Positions 36,601 through 47,963 of a stretch of DNA of 64,000 nucleotides are shown in pieces (the first letter of the stretch is position 1; each line of letters opens with the position of its first letter). Below the pieces are notes generated by a model. That model worked only from the letters and a program-made list of their open reading frames with translations. It did not search any database and was not told where the DNA came from. This DNA is from Pampus argenteus (taxonomy: Eukaryota > Chordata > Actinopteri > Scombriformes > Stromateidae): NCBI GenBank assembly GCA_036937835.1, contig CM072876.1:9985501-10049500 (forward strand). Direction: 5' to 3'. The position numbers and the translations under genes were made by a program.

Positions 36601-37019
36601 AGCATAATGCATGGATATGAACGTAAAGAGGCAGTTGTGGTTTAGATCATTACTTTTACTGTTTAACAGCGGTGACGTATGACCTGTGTGTTGCAGGATT
36701 TAATAGGCTAAAAATGCTGGGTATTTTGATCATGTTTACATGTCGAATCCTATTAATCCTAGAGGTATTAAAGCATTTACTCTAATGTAATTCAGTATTT
36801 TATTGATTGCATATATGGAAATCCTCACATAACTAAAGGCTCAGAGGTTAACATTAGCTGTAGAGATTAAATGTGTTTCTCTTTAGCTTTGTTGCCTAGA
36901 TTTTTAGTAGATTTGTTGTTACCTTCCCTTTTCAAAAAAATCCCTGCCTGTACCTTTCTCAGTGGTGAAGCACATCTTACTGGTAGAGTGAGCCTGACAG
37001 GGCACAACACAGTGCGATC
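33699..37019. other. Non-coding AT-rich sequence
   Basis: Open frames at 34509-34814 and 34811-35014 (plus) overlap at ATGTGA, but they show only charged low-complexity residues at the start and no known domain. They are not called as genes. A GCGCATGCG core (NRF1-like) lies at 34281-34289. Confidence 0.6.
34280..34291. promoter_or_regulatory. NRF1-like core GCGCATGCG
   Basis: The central GCGCATGCG of the NRF1 consensus YGCGCAYGCGCR is intact, but the flanks deviate. It stands in AT-rich DNA with several CpGs within 20 bp, which is unusual here. It may be chance. Confidence 0.25.
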
Positions 37020-37040
37020 CTAATGAGCTGAGCTCATTAG
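37020..37040. promoter_or_regulatory. Near-perfect homeodomain-type palindrome
   Basis: Two 10-bp arms, CTAATGAGCT and AGCTCATTAG, flank a single central G. Each arm carries a TAAT core, so the site could bind a homeodomain dimer. It lies in repeat-free sequence. The symmetry is exact and ends at 37019/37041. Confidence 0.55.
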
Positions 37041-38180
37041 CAAAATGCAGCTACCTGTAATATTATCAGTTGTTTATACAAGGTGATTTACAGAAGTATT
37101 TTTTTTTTAAATAATTTTAGTATATAATACATTATACACACGTATATTTATGATATTGGAATAAATTTCTCCATCCAATCGAATTAAATAGAAAGCCTCA
37201 ACTCAAAATAGATGCACTCAACAAAACATACACATGATTTTACTCATCTCAAATCATCATCATATAAAATGCTGACATAACATTGGCTGTCATTTACTAC
37301 TTTTTTTTTTTTTTTTTGGGCTAAAAATCAAAGAAATAACTAATTCTACTACAGAACCAGGGAATGAAAAATCCCAGTGTGTCTTCTCCATTATACCCCA
37401 TTGTTGTGAAATAAATGGATTTGACAAGACTTCCCAAAGCCTTTTATTGTGCTCACCAGTGGAAACGCTCACATTATTGGGAGCTGTGATAACTGCTTCT
37501 GTCAGCACATTGTGGCAGAAGGGAGAGGAATAGGGTTTTCCAGAATAAAAAAAAGAAAAAACTTGTTTCTGAGAAAACTGAAGGCAGAGGTTTTAGGAAA
37601 ACAGAAAAATAGCCTTAGTCTGCTTTGTTGCATTTCTCTAAGTGAAACGATCGCTATCTGTATGCTGTGCTGGAAAAGTTGGATTTCCACACCTCGGGTA
37701 AATTGAATCTCGCTTCTGTTACAAATGGTTTTTAAGAGAGACAGAGAAGTCCTGCAGAGAACCACATAATAATATGGTGGTCTGCGCGTCGGAGGGATGC
37801 CCATGCCTGTCTGGGCCATTTTCAATGATGTCACTGGTGAAACCTTCCCCAAAAGCCTTCAGCTGCACATCTGGGACATGTTACTGTGGTGAAAACTCAG
37901 GATATTAGGACTTCATACCTCATCACTGAGCCTCATCTTTTCCCTAAAACCTTTCAGTCATCATGTATACAATACTGGACATCTATTCAATAAAAATTAT
38001 TGTGGTATTAATGAGTTCATCACTTCCTTTTTTTTTAAAAAGAAATATGAATGCACATCTCCCATTACTGCGAGTGCATTGATACAAGTATAAAATGAAT
38101 TACTTAGTCTGTAAAATTTTTCGCTAACTCCCTATACACAGCCGTATATTCTGTAAACAGGCTGCTGTTTTATGACAGCC
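37041..38180. other. Non-coding AT-rich sequence
   Basis: It holds a T17 run at 37301-37317 and AT-rich stretches near 37110-37180. Small open frames on both strands around 37290-37850 are not recognisable. Confidence 0.65.
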
Positions 38181-38540
38181 ATTAACCAGTCGAGGCAGCA
38201 GGGGACAGAGGGTTTGTGCGACAGCAGGGATCTGAGAGATGGGGATCTCTGGCTGCGAGAGACATGACTTCAAAGCAGTCAGGATCAATGATGCTGTTTG
38301 CCTATTGATCCCCTCTACCCCTCGAGAGAGAACGATACATCAATAGGGTTTAGCTATGGGCTGAAGAGGGATTAGGCACTCAGCTTTAATCTAAGTCCCT
38401 TTACTAAATTTGGGCTAAATCCCCTTTGTAATGAGATGTATAGTATTCATTTAGGTGTTAGAAGGAATTCCTGCATCGCTTGTTGTGCGAGTTGTTTTCC
38501 CAAAGAGGAAATAAATCAAAGGATTATGGTAGTTTGCCTG
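38181..38540. other. Candidate conserved non-coding element
   Basis: About 360 repeat-free bases with GGATTA, GATTAGG and TTTAATCTAAG (OTX/CRX-like) strings. A 9-bp inverted pair, CCTATTGAT (38301-38309) and ATCAATAGG (38339-38347), flanks a CCTCGAGAG centre. No open frame is recognisable. Enhancer function is inferred from texture only. Confidence 0.3.
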
Positions 38541-38899
38541 GTCAAATAACATCTGTGTGTTTAGGTAAATTAAAACCAATGCAGAATAAAAATTTAATTG
38601 AATCTATATTGCAAGAAAATGTGCAGTTCAACCATGACTAAAGAGAGCCTGAAAACAGGAGAATAAAGATGAACTGTGATTCCCACAGAGGGACAGCACT
38701 GCTACAGCCATCTTCATTTATCCACCCTACCGTGTCCAGGATATGACAGCCCAACAAGACTGAACAGCAATATACGAAATCCAAGTCAAGATTGATAATG
38801 TAACATCTCAAAAAAAAACATCTCTGCCTACATTTGAGAACACAACCACTGCCTCATCTCCCCAGGCATGTTAAAGCGGATCCTTTGTGTTGCTTTAAT

Positions 38900-38937
38900 T
38901 CCATTTCTAAGAGGGCACTGCATCTCTTAGAAATGGA
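38900..38937. repeat. Inverted repeat, 14-bp perfect arms, 10-nt loop
   Basis: TCCATTTCTAAGAG at 38900-38913 is the reverse complement of 38924-38937. The loop is GGCACTGCAT. It is a stable 38-nt hairpin, too short for a typical microRNA precursor. Confidence 0.96.
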
Positions 38938-40689
38938 GTGATGGGTTGAGCACCCAAGCCATTAAAAAGGTCACATATGAGGATACTCTGCACACTATTT
39001 TATCCTTTGTATGACTGCTCTTGGTGTAAAAAAAAATAGAAATAGCTAATTGCTGCACCCTTTTCACTTACATATCTTTTCTGGCTGACCCGTACATGGA
39101 TCATGGCAAGAAAGCTCTCAGAGGTTGAAGCTCTCAACAAGCTATTTTTTATTATATGTGCTTAGATTTTATTGCGCTATCCATTCTTTTTCCTTCTTTT
39201 TTTTTTTTTGCACTAGGAAACACTTCCAGTTGGCACTCCATCTGTTTGCCAGTGGGTTTCTGCAAGCAAAGCTTCCTCTGGAAATGACTGAACTGTACTG
39301 GCCTCAGTGATGGCGCATATGTTATAGATTACAATGGAAATGGTAGTTGCCACTATACTGTGGGCAACAGCACTGAGTGTTCAGGATGTTTTGTTGATAA
39401 TGAGAGAATTCAAGTAAGCTGGCACAAAAAGTAGCTGCTGGGGGAAAAAAAATGTACAATTCATAGGAAAAAATCAGTGTACTCCAATGATTGATTACAA
39501 ACAACCATGCAAACCTTGAACCCATCTTGAGGAATAAACAAACTTAAATTTAAGGCTCATAATCATGGCTCTATAAGTCATCTGTCAGTGGTGTATGTGA
39601 GGAAGAGACCACAGAGGGATAGTATGTGGCTCTGGTGTTAGTGGCTAAGGGGACTCTAATAGCAGCTATCTGGGCTGGGCTGGATGGCAGCCTGCTGCCT
39701 CTGTCTCTCCTATTGATCAGACTTGGGGTCTGTGATTGCCAGGAATAGCAGTTGATTCCAGAAGTTATTAGCAATGCTGCTCTCCCACTGAATCAGGATG
39801 GAAACACCCCTGTCTCTGGTGTAGAGAACAAAATAGAAGAAATTACTAGGACAGAAAAGCAGATAACGATGAAAAAAAAACCCCCAACAACCCTACAGTA
39901 AATACTGCACATATATGGTGGTTATGGTCTTTATTTTGCATTGCATATGACGTTTTATTTGACGTCTTGATTGACTTGCACTGCAAAAGAAAGTGGGCCT
40001 GTTCAGTCATCCCTTTCAATTTACTGGGCAGATTCAACAAACAGGCAATGCAACTAGCACTCAAATAAAGGAGCACATGCACACACACACACACACACAC
40101 AAATCTGGGCAAATGAACATTTATAAACAGACTCCACTGGAAATGTGAAATGTGTTTTTTTTTCTCAAGTCACTTGGGCAGAGCATACAACAGGCTCTAA
40201 AGGCTCTGAGTGTAGCAGCTGTGCAAAGGTGATAGATAATGCATTTAGCAGACAGAGATAATTAAGTAAACACAAACAGCAGTGGAGTGCCAGTACTTAC
40301 TTACATTTGACAAATACACACAGTTATAAACCCACCAAATCCCCCTGGAGATTTTACGAGTTGACGTTCAATGAAGAGAGACACTAAATATAACAAAAAT
40401 TCATTACTTTGTCTAGCCTTTTAATAATAAAAAAAACATATTACATGCAGCATGAAACCCTCAAAAACCTGTGATCAAGCCAAAAATAACCCGATGAAGT
40501 AACTGATGATCCCACTCTGAACGAGGTAATAATAATGACTTCCATTTCTCCTCAAAAAATTTAGTGTGAGGCCATTTTAGAGACAACCACATCTCTCTCT
40601 TCTTTCACTCTGGCTGGCAAAATGAGTCCCACATAAAAACCTGTTCAAGGCCCAGTGCCTCTTGTAGGCTTGCATTTCTTTATGGGTTT
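38938..40689. other. Non-coding AT-rich sequence
   Basis: A T13 run near 39198, a short AC array at 40080-40101 and scattered A runs. No coding region was recognised. Confidence 0.68.
40080..40101 (+). repeat. (CA)11 microsatellite
   Basis: A short pure CA array. Confidence 0.96.
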
Positions 40690-40990
40690 TCCATCTGCCA
40701 GCCACTGATAACAAAAGCCATTGGCTCCTGAAGAGCACACTTCACTGCCACAGCCAATAGCTGTCATCCGCCACGTCATCTAATTACCATAACAAAGGAT
40801 GTTTATCTGCAAGATTTTCATCGCAGGACAACTACCTCTTTCTCTGACACCCTCTTCATGTGAAGAAGGCTTCGCGGTTCCCCCCTAATTTAATATTTAC
40901 ATTCCGACACCACTGAACCTCATTTGATCTTGACAAGTTTGTCAGTTTGGACAGGTGTTAGATATGCAAATGATAATGTCGTTGTTATGG
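40690..40990. other. Candidate conserved non-coding element
   Basis: A repeat-free stretch with a compact set of known binding-site cores: AACAAAAG (SOX-like), two CCAAT-related strings (CCATTGG, CCAATAG), CCACGTCATC (CRE-like), CTAATTACC (homeodomain) and ATGCAAAT (octamer) near 40966. Each is common alone. Their density without simple repeats suggests an enhancer. Confidence 0.3.
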
Positions 40991-43900
40991 TGGTTTCACT
41001 TAAGTCACATCAAATGCTCATCTCCTTAAGATGTTCCTCCACTGTGGATGATCACAAGATATATTTAGTGTTGTATGACAAGTATCCCCAAACTATATTA
41101 CATGGTTACTTGTTCGTGAATAGTGTCTCTCAGTCTGTGTAACAACTCTAGAAAGCGATATGAGGAATTGTAGGGTTTATTAGTTACATTCGACAAGTTT
41201 AACACAGTAGGGCAAAATTAATCGATTAACCGCAGGTCTGTGAGGAAATGGCAATGTCAACCCAGTCTCACCACCGCTGCACAGATTTGACAAAGATGCC
41301 AAACCATGATGGGGAAAACACTGAATGATCATCCAGTCAACAGCTACCGTGGTTTTTTGGGCTGTTTTTGGTCTCCCCGTATGAGGTTTAACTGAATTCC
41401 CCAGTTTAAGTCAAAGCTACTGATACAGTCCTGTGTGCCAGGGCACACAGGATTTTGGTCTTGACGCGGGCCAGCAGATTATGCGAGTATGTGCATCACA
41501 TGCAGATAGACAGACACGTACAGACGTACCTGTGATGTTGCATTTATGTGAAACCTAAAAATGTTTGGAATATTGCACACCTGAATCGCTGATAAGGTTG
41601 TCAAAAACGGCACACTTACAGAAAAAAGTTTAAATCCATAAGGTTTTAATAAGTAGGTATCATTATTATCATTAAGTAAATTTGTAATTGTGGAGCTTGA
41701 TTAAAGATCTGTGTTGTTTCAACTGAGAATTTGCCGGCATCTGGGTGCTGTGCACTGTGATCACGAACACGAACATACCGGTACTATGTTTGCACATTTG
41801 TAAGACAAAACACTGGCGGTGACAGAAATGTTAGCAAGCTAAAATATTAGCCAAATAGGTATAATTGGAGACTGGTGAAGGAATGCATGGCGGGATATTG
41901 TAGGAAACATTGAAACAAACAGGAGCAGAACAACACTGGGTCTACTTAAATGATGAAAAGGTAATGTTTAATACTGGCTTTGCATCTATAATAAAAGCAT
42001 CCGTATCGGTATTCTTTTATCTTTTTTTTTTATAAATAAAATTACTGGCATAACAAAAAAAAAGGTTTGCATAAAGGATCCAGACAGCATCGTCCTCATC
42101 TCTCTCCCTCCTCAAGCCGTGTTTCACAAGTGTCATCTCTCTCATGTGAAATAAAACACACGACAGCACTTTCATCTTTTCCACATATGCATATTGTTTT
42201 ATATGTCTCATGAATGTTTGTTTCTTCCAGCCCCCTACTACTTATATTGTCTTTTCACAGACATTGCAGAACACTTTAATGTTTCCTTCACGCGGGTAAA
42301 CAAAACATCAACCCAGCTTTTATTCTGTCCTCTAATATGTATATTCACTATAGGAGCTTCAGGCAGCACCACAACTCAAGGAGACATGGAGCATGCAGTT
42401 CATCACTACATTATTATTTCCATTTTTATGCTCTTTGTGCTTCCTTTCTAAAAGTACCAATTTGGAAGCAAAAAAAAAGGTTGTAGAGAAAACTGACATC
42501 CAGTAAAAGAAATCACTCAAAATAATGAGAATTGTGTTAATGTGGGTGGACAATCGAGTGATTTTGTTCCAAGTGCAGCCTCCTGCCATAGATAACGTCA
42601 ACACAACACAGTTGTGGTGGAGGGTCGGCTTAAGAGGCTTAGTGAACTGTCATGTCAGCTATAGGCCATCTGAACGTGATACACGCGCTCCGACACACAT
42701 TCCTTACTGCCACGCTTAGAGATTCCAGGGATTTGCTGTCAAACACGCAGCTTTGTCTCCTGTTGGAATCCTGATTAGGTTTTTCCTTCCGAAGACAGCG
42801 TTTGTATACCAATTTATGCTGTAATGTTTTCCTAAGAAATAAGCCACTACAGTGGATCACATTACATAATGCAATACTGTATGATTTCTAACGGGGGTTA
42901 ATATGAGCATTGCAGAGGTCTTATAGAGACATTCAATATGTTGCATGCATGCACACAACGTCAGAAGGAATGTTTTTTTGTTTTTGTTTCCAGTTGGAAT
43001 GTCAGTGACTCTTAAAGGTCTAATTTGGGACACATGGCTTCTCAGTAGCGTGTTTGTGTTCTGCACACTGAACAAACCAACTCCCAATCCACCCGTGTGT
43101 ATGCATCATGTGTGAAAGTGTGTGTGTGTGCACCAAACAAGATTACTGAGAGGGGATCACTGACAAGTGATTAAAAAAAAAAAATCTGAATCTGAAATGT
43201 TGTGAGAAGGAAACATAGAGACAGTACTGTGTGGATATTTCTGGCTGAGGCTTTGGAAAGAAGAAAAAAACTGATTATTAGCTGTCCCAGTTCTGTGTTT
43301 AACTTCGGGAGATCTGTGCCACTTCTCTGGAATAGCTTTCACATCCAGAGATTTGGTGATTAATTATTGATGATGATGTGATATTTTGACAATCGGTTCA
43401 AAAAATTGGATCAAAAAGAAGCGGTGCAGCTCATAAAAAAATTTTTTGATACAACTTAAATCGATGCAGCAGATTAAAATATGTAAATCGTTTTGAATCA
43501 AGGTTAATTGTTTCCTCTAACATCTTGATATTTTTGACATCTGCAGGGGGGAGAAATCAAATGGAAAAGGTCAATCGCTAAAATGAGACGATACTCTCCT
43601 CGTGCTCTAACTGAAATACTAATTTTGTGGTGCTGAATTAGCTACAATCTCAATTTGTAAAAACCACATAACATGTGTCTTGGGTATCCTGACCTTTATT
43701 AACACACATTTGATGCTGGACAGCAGTAGTACAAAACAACATCAAGCTGTTTTTTCTACACGACATTGGAACTTTTTTGGATAATTGATGACTGATTTCA
43801 ATAGAGAAAATGAATGTGTGTGAATGTGACTTGGCTAAAGACCAGGGTTCAATGCATGTGCACAGAATAACTAAACTATTCTATATAGAGTCATGTTAAG

Positions 43901-45645
43901 ACACAAGAAGCAAGTACATTAAACTAAGCAAACAGGCTGAAATAAAGCAACGGAAACCCTCTTTGTTAGCATCATGCACCACATAATCAATTCCATAGCT
44001 CTTCAGTTCCCTGCTGCCTGTGATCAAATATGTATTGAAGCGTTGAAACATTTAGGGATACAGTTTTTGTCTTTGTGTGTGTGTGTGTGTGCCGTGTGGT
44101 GGACATGCGCAGTGAGGAGCCGAGCTGAGCCTAACAGATGCAGGACCACGCACATGTGGAGATGTGTCCACAGTGTGACCTTTTCAAATTTGCAGGACAT
44201 GTGTGTTTTTCATTCGGCTCACTCCTTGGCTGCTTCTACCTGCAGCACGGTTTGTCTTTTGTCTATATTGTGCTCTAAAAACCACTGGAGAGGGCTGCAG
44301 TGGATTTCGACTAAAAAAAAAAATACAACACCACCATTTTCACGATGTTGGCTTTGCTCTTGGACATTTACTCAATAAATGTTTATTCGTCCAAAGAATG
44401 ATACTGTAATAAAATAAATCTGCGCCGCAGTGCACGGTTTATGATTATTGACTCATATGTATGTGTTCTTTGTATTTAACTTTAATCTCCTCATTACTGG
44501 CTGTATAGACATTCTACAGTGGTCCCCTGCTAGTGATGCTTATATATAAAGCTCATAAAGGATCATTTTATGAAACGATACAGAGCATAATAATTAATAA
44601 TAATTAGGCTATGGGTCACACAGTGTCTATATTAATTTATATAAAATGACTACAATCATCTGTAGCAGTTGTCAGCTGCACATTGTACAAACACGCTCTC
44701 ATTACCTTTGCTGGCAGAAGAACGGACAACTCCAAACTCACAAAAGCGTAAGTCTCTGGCCAATCACTGAGACTTATCTAATGACTACCCACGATGCACT
44801 GTGAGATGCAAGGAGAACTGCTTTGCATAATCAAAGGGAAGAGGTCTTACTTGGCCCGTTTCAGCCTTTGTCTTGCTTGTCAGGTTGTCCGTTAAACAAT
44901 TATTTCACGTTCACTTTGTGTTACGCTTTATCTCTGTGTCACTCACAAAATAGAGAGATGCCAGCTGCACAGTCATTAGCGTTATTCAGCTCTCCGGTTT
45001 GGGGCTTTAACAGTGTTTTCAGTGGACAGAGGTTAATCCCAAGAGAGAAAGCGTTAAGGCTCGAGAAGGAGTAACTGTCATCTTATGTGTTGTGGAAGGG
45101 AGCAGAGAAGCCATGTTAGTGAATATAAAAAAAATGTCTTTTTAATACGTGTAATTCACATTATTATTCTATGAAAAAAAAAAGATGTTTTCTAAATGTG
45201 CCAAGGGGAGTTTTTACTACGATGCGGGTGCTTTGCTATTGTCAGTATTACCCGTTTTCAGTCAATACAAGCTACAGCAGAACCGCAGACGTACGCCTCT
45301 TCGTTAGCGGTGGATCATTTGAAAACGTTAAGAATATGAACATTGATAGATGCTATTGATGGTTGCAAAATCCATTAGCTGCTTTTATTAAAATTGACTT
45401 TAAGCACAGTGAACGCTCCTTCATCAATCCTACACATTTTATGTCAGCTTTTCACCTAACACACAAAAAACATAGATATCTGATATCTGCTTCCAAAAGA
45501 AGACAGAAGTTATTCAGTGGAGAGAATAAAGTGAAAATCTATGGTCTCTAGCAGCAGTCCATTCAGCATGTCTGGGTATAAAGAAGAGTGGGACAATGTC
45601 CTGCATTGAAAAATGACTTTGTGTTCAAAATGATTCCACACTTAC
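40991..45645. other. Non-coding AT-rich sequence
   Basis: It contains short GT arrays near 43115-43131 and 44074-44091, A runs, an 11-bp-arm inverted repeat at 41429 and a TATATATAAAG string near 44540 without promoter context. The 134-codon open frame at 43974-44378 (plus) crosses a GT array and is not recognisable. Confidence 0.66.
41429..41452. repeat. Inverted repeat, 11-bp perfect arms, 2-nt spacer
   Basis: TCCTGTGTGCC at 41429-41439 is the reverse complement of GGCACACAGGA at 41442-41452. Confidence 0.95.
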
Positions 45646-45720
45646 CACCCCACAGCCCCTCGGACCCCTCGCGGCAAAACACATCCACTTACCTGCAAGA
45701 GAGGAGAGACAAAAAAAATC
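45646..45720 (-). promoter_or_regulatory. Strong candidate recursive splice site with 47-nt RS-exon
   Basis: On the minus strand the sequence reads, in order: a TTGAT branch-point match with its A at 45719; a pyrimidine tract (T8, then GTCTCTCCTCTCTTG); CAG at 45695-45693; and directly GTAAGTGG from 45692. This is the textbook (Y)nNCAG|GTAAGT motif, with an acceptor and a full U1-complementary donor sharing one junction. The branch A is 26 nt from the junction, and no other AG lies between them. A second donor, GTG|GTAAGTGT, begins at 45645 and defines a 47-nt exon (45692-45646) that is CpG-rich. Vertebrate recursive splice sites have this acceptor, regenerated donor and short RS-exon with its own donor, and occur in very long introns of neuronal genes. 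The host gene is unknown. Chance cannot be excluded without RNA data. Confidence 0.6.
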
Positions 45721-46892
45721 AATGACTGCACACTCAATTATATTACGACTTACTAAGCAAGTGCTCCCTTTGTTTCCTTCTCAAGAGAGCGAGGCCACTA
45801 TTTTATATCTTCATAATGAGTGTAGCATCTTATTGAGATTGAATAAGCTACTTCCTTACAAAAACTATATATCGCAATAAATAAACATGTTCTGGTATAT
45901 TCCAGATGAGGATGAATTTCATCCGTTTTTCATCCGCTAGACTGCATTTATCAAGCACTAATAAATAGGCTCTGTCTCGGTTATACTACAAAGCACACAG
46001 CTACTACGTGCATATAACCTTGAGTCTGCTGCTTCTATCAAGGTGCCAAATAACTAGATATGAATGTCAATTTGTCAAATGTAGAGTGATGACTATTCAG
46101 TGTTAAGACAGGGAACAAAGCCAGTCGGATTCATCATGTTCCATATCTTGTTATCCGTCTGTCCCATTAAGAATGGAGAGTTAATGGGCTGAGAGACGCT
46201 GACCTGGTAACACCATTGGCACCTACTGTACGTGCACACATCCACCCATGCAAACACAGCTACAAAATGTATTTATTTTGTATTTAGTAGCAATAGAAGG
46301 TATATAACACAGGATGACATGGAGTACCATGCTTTGTGCCTTTTTGTCACACCACGTCATACAGTAAAGTATAGTACATCCCGGGATATAAAATGCGTTG
46401 GTCCATGGGAGAATTCAACACTGACAATACCAGGACGTAGACAATCCTGGTGATAATTCACTAAACACAGGCAAGGGCCTGAACACAAGTCACAATTATA
46501 TTGTTTATGTACATATGGTTAATGGGCTCAGAAGGTCAACAATAGGGTGAGAAAAAATATCAAAGAGAACTATGAAATTTCCTTTTTCCCATTCAGATAT
46601 ATTAACTGTATTCAACCTTCGTCATAGTGACTGTGAAGTAGTGCCAGCAAAAAATTAAAAAAAAAGCAACTGGTCCTTTTATTGAGGCAAGCATCATTCC
46701 AGTTTGGTACTTCTAATACCATTTTGACATTAAGAGCCATTAGTGTGCTAATAAACTACTTGCTCTCTGGAGTTTAGCTTTCCATTAAAATAAACAGTAC
46801 TGAGGGACGCTCAGTGAGCATGTTAAATATATATTAACACGGGGAGTAACACATACTGGTGTGAGAGTAAACTATGATTAACAGTATTTTCT

Positions 46893-46898
<6 letters not shown>

Positions 46899-46942
<44 letters not shown>
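46899..46942 (+). repeat. (GT)22 microsatellite
   Basis: A pure GT array of 44 nt. Confidence 0.98.
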
Positions 46943-46943
<1 letters not shown>

Positions 46944-47686
46944 ACTGCCCAGCAGGGAGAAGTGCTGAGCCTCAAGGCCCAGCATGAGGCCTTTGGTGAG
47001 TGACTTATCTCTGCATAGCTGATCAATAATTAACCATGGGACACGTTCTAATGAGGATGATAATACTCTGTTAGTAAGATAACACTTCAGTCAGAGGTAT
47101 TGGGCCACTTCTTTTCATTGAGATCCACTCATCACCCTCACTGTCATTCTGTTTTTGTTTTTTTTTCGTTTCTTTTGCCTTTCAGTGTGTATGAATTTCT
47201 GAATTCAAAGCTTCCTGTCTTGACTTTGACACGCTCCCTATCCCATTCCTACTTTTACCTTCTTGATGCAACCGGCTGAAACAGTGTGAGCAATCTGGTA
47301 GCACATCAATATATCTCAAGATGCTGTATGACACACGCGGTAAGGACCATTTCTGAGACCATCCATCAGAGGGAGGACGAGTCCATCCCTGCTACTTGTC
47401 TTCTCCACCTCCTCCCATAAACCACGTCCAGCAGACAGAGTTTAATAGGGCCCATTAATCAGTGGGCTTGTCTAGAAAGCCAGACTGTAATTCAGCAAGA
47501 AGAGGCTGGTCCTTAAGGACATACACATATTTAGAAGTAAGAAGGTGCTAACTGAGTGTAGCACACATGCATTATGGTTTGAACATGAATGAGGATTCAG
47601 GATATCCTAACACAATTAAATTAAGTTTAATGTAATCCTGTCTAATTCAGAAATTGATTAAGTCCAGCAATGGCAGGTGATAAATA

Positions 47687-47709
47687 CATCATTAATGTCA
47701 TTAATGATG
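47687..47709. promoter_or_regulatory. CATCATTAATG palindrome with 1-nt centre
   Basis: CATCATTAATG (47687-47697) and CATTAATGATG (47699-47709) are exact reverse complements around a single T. Each arm contains ATTAAT, a homeodomain-type core, so the site could bind dimers. It resembles in design the palindrome at 37020. Confidence 0.5.
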
Positions 47710-47923
47710 CCTAGTAGAAGGTAGGTGTTGGTAACTGACTCAGACTGGTCTGTCTGCGTCTTCTTCTGTCTTATACTGGCTGTCCATTAGATGGACTCAC
47801 AAAGAGAGATTGTTCATTCACACCAACTCCAGCTATAAATACAGGGATGCTGTTGTCAGGAGTGAGAATGCATCACATGCACACATACAGTATACAGACA
47901 CTGTACCCAGAAATGAGACAGAA

Positions 47924-47931
47924 ACACACAC

Positions 47932-47963
<32 letters not shown>
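47924..47963 (+). repeat. (AC)20 microsatellite, one G interruption
   Basis: An AC array interrupted once (ACACGC) near its 5' third. Confidence 0.97.

Noticed and set aside
44535..44560. TATATATAAAG, TATA-box-like
   Set aside because: AT-rich DNA makes such strings frequent. No initiator, CpG content or downstream exon supports a promoter.
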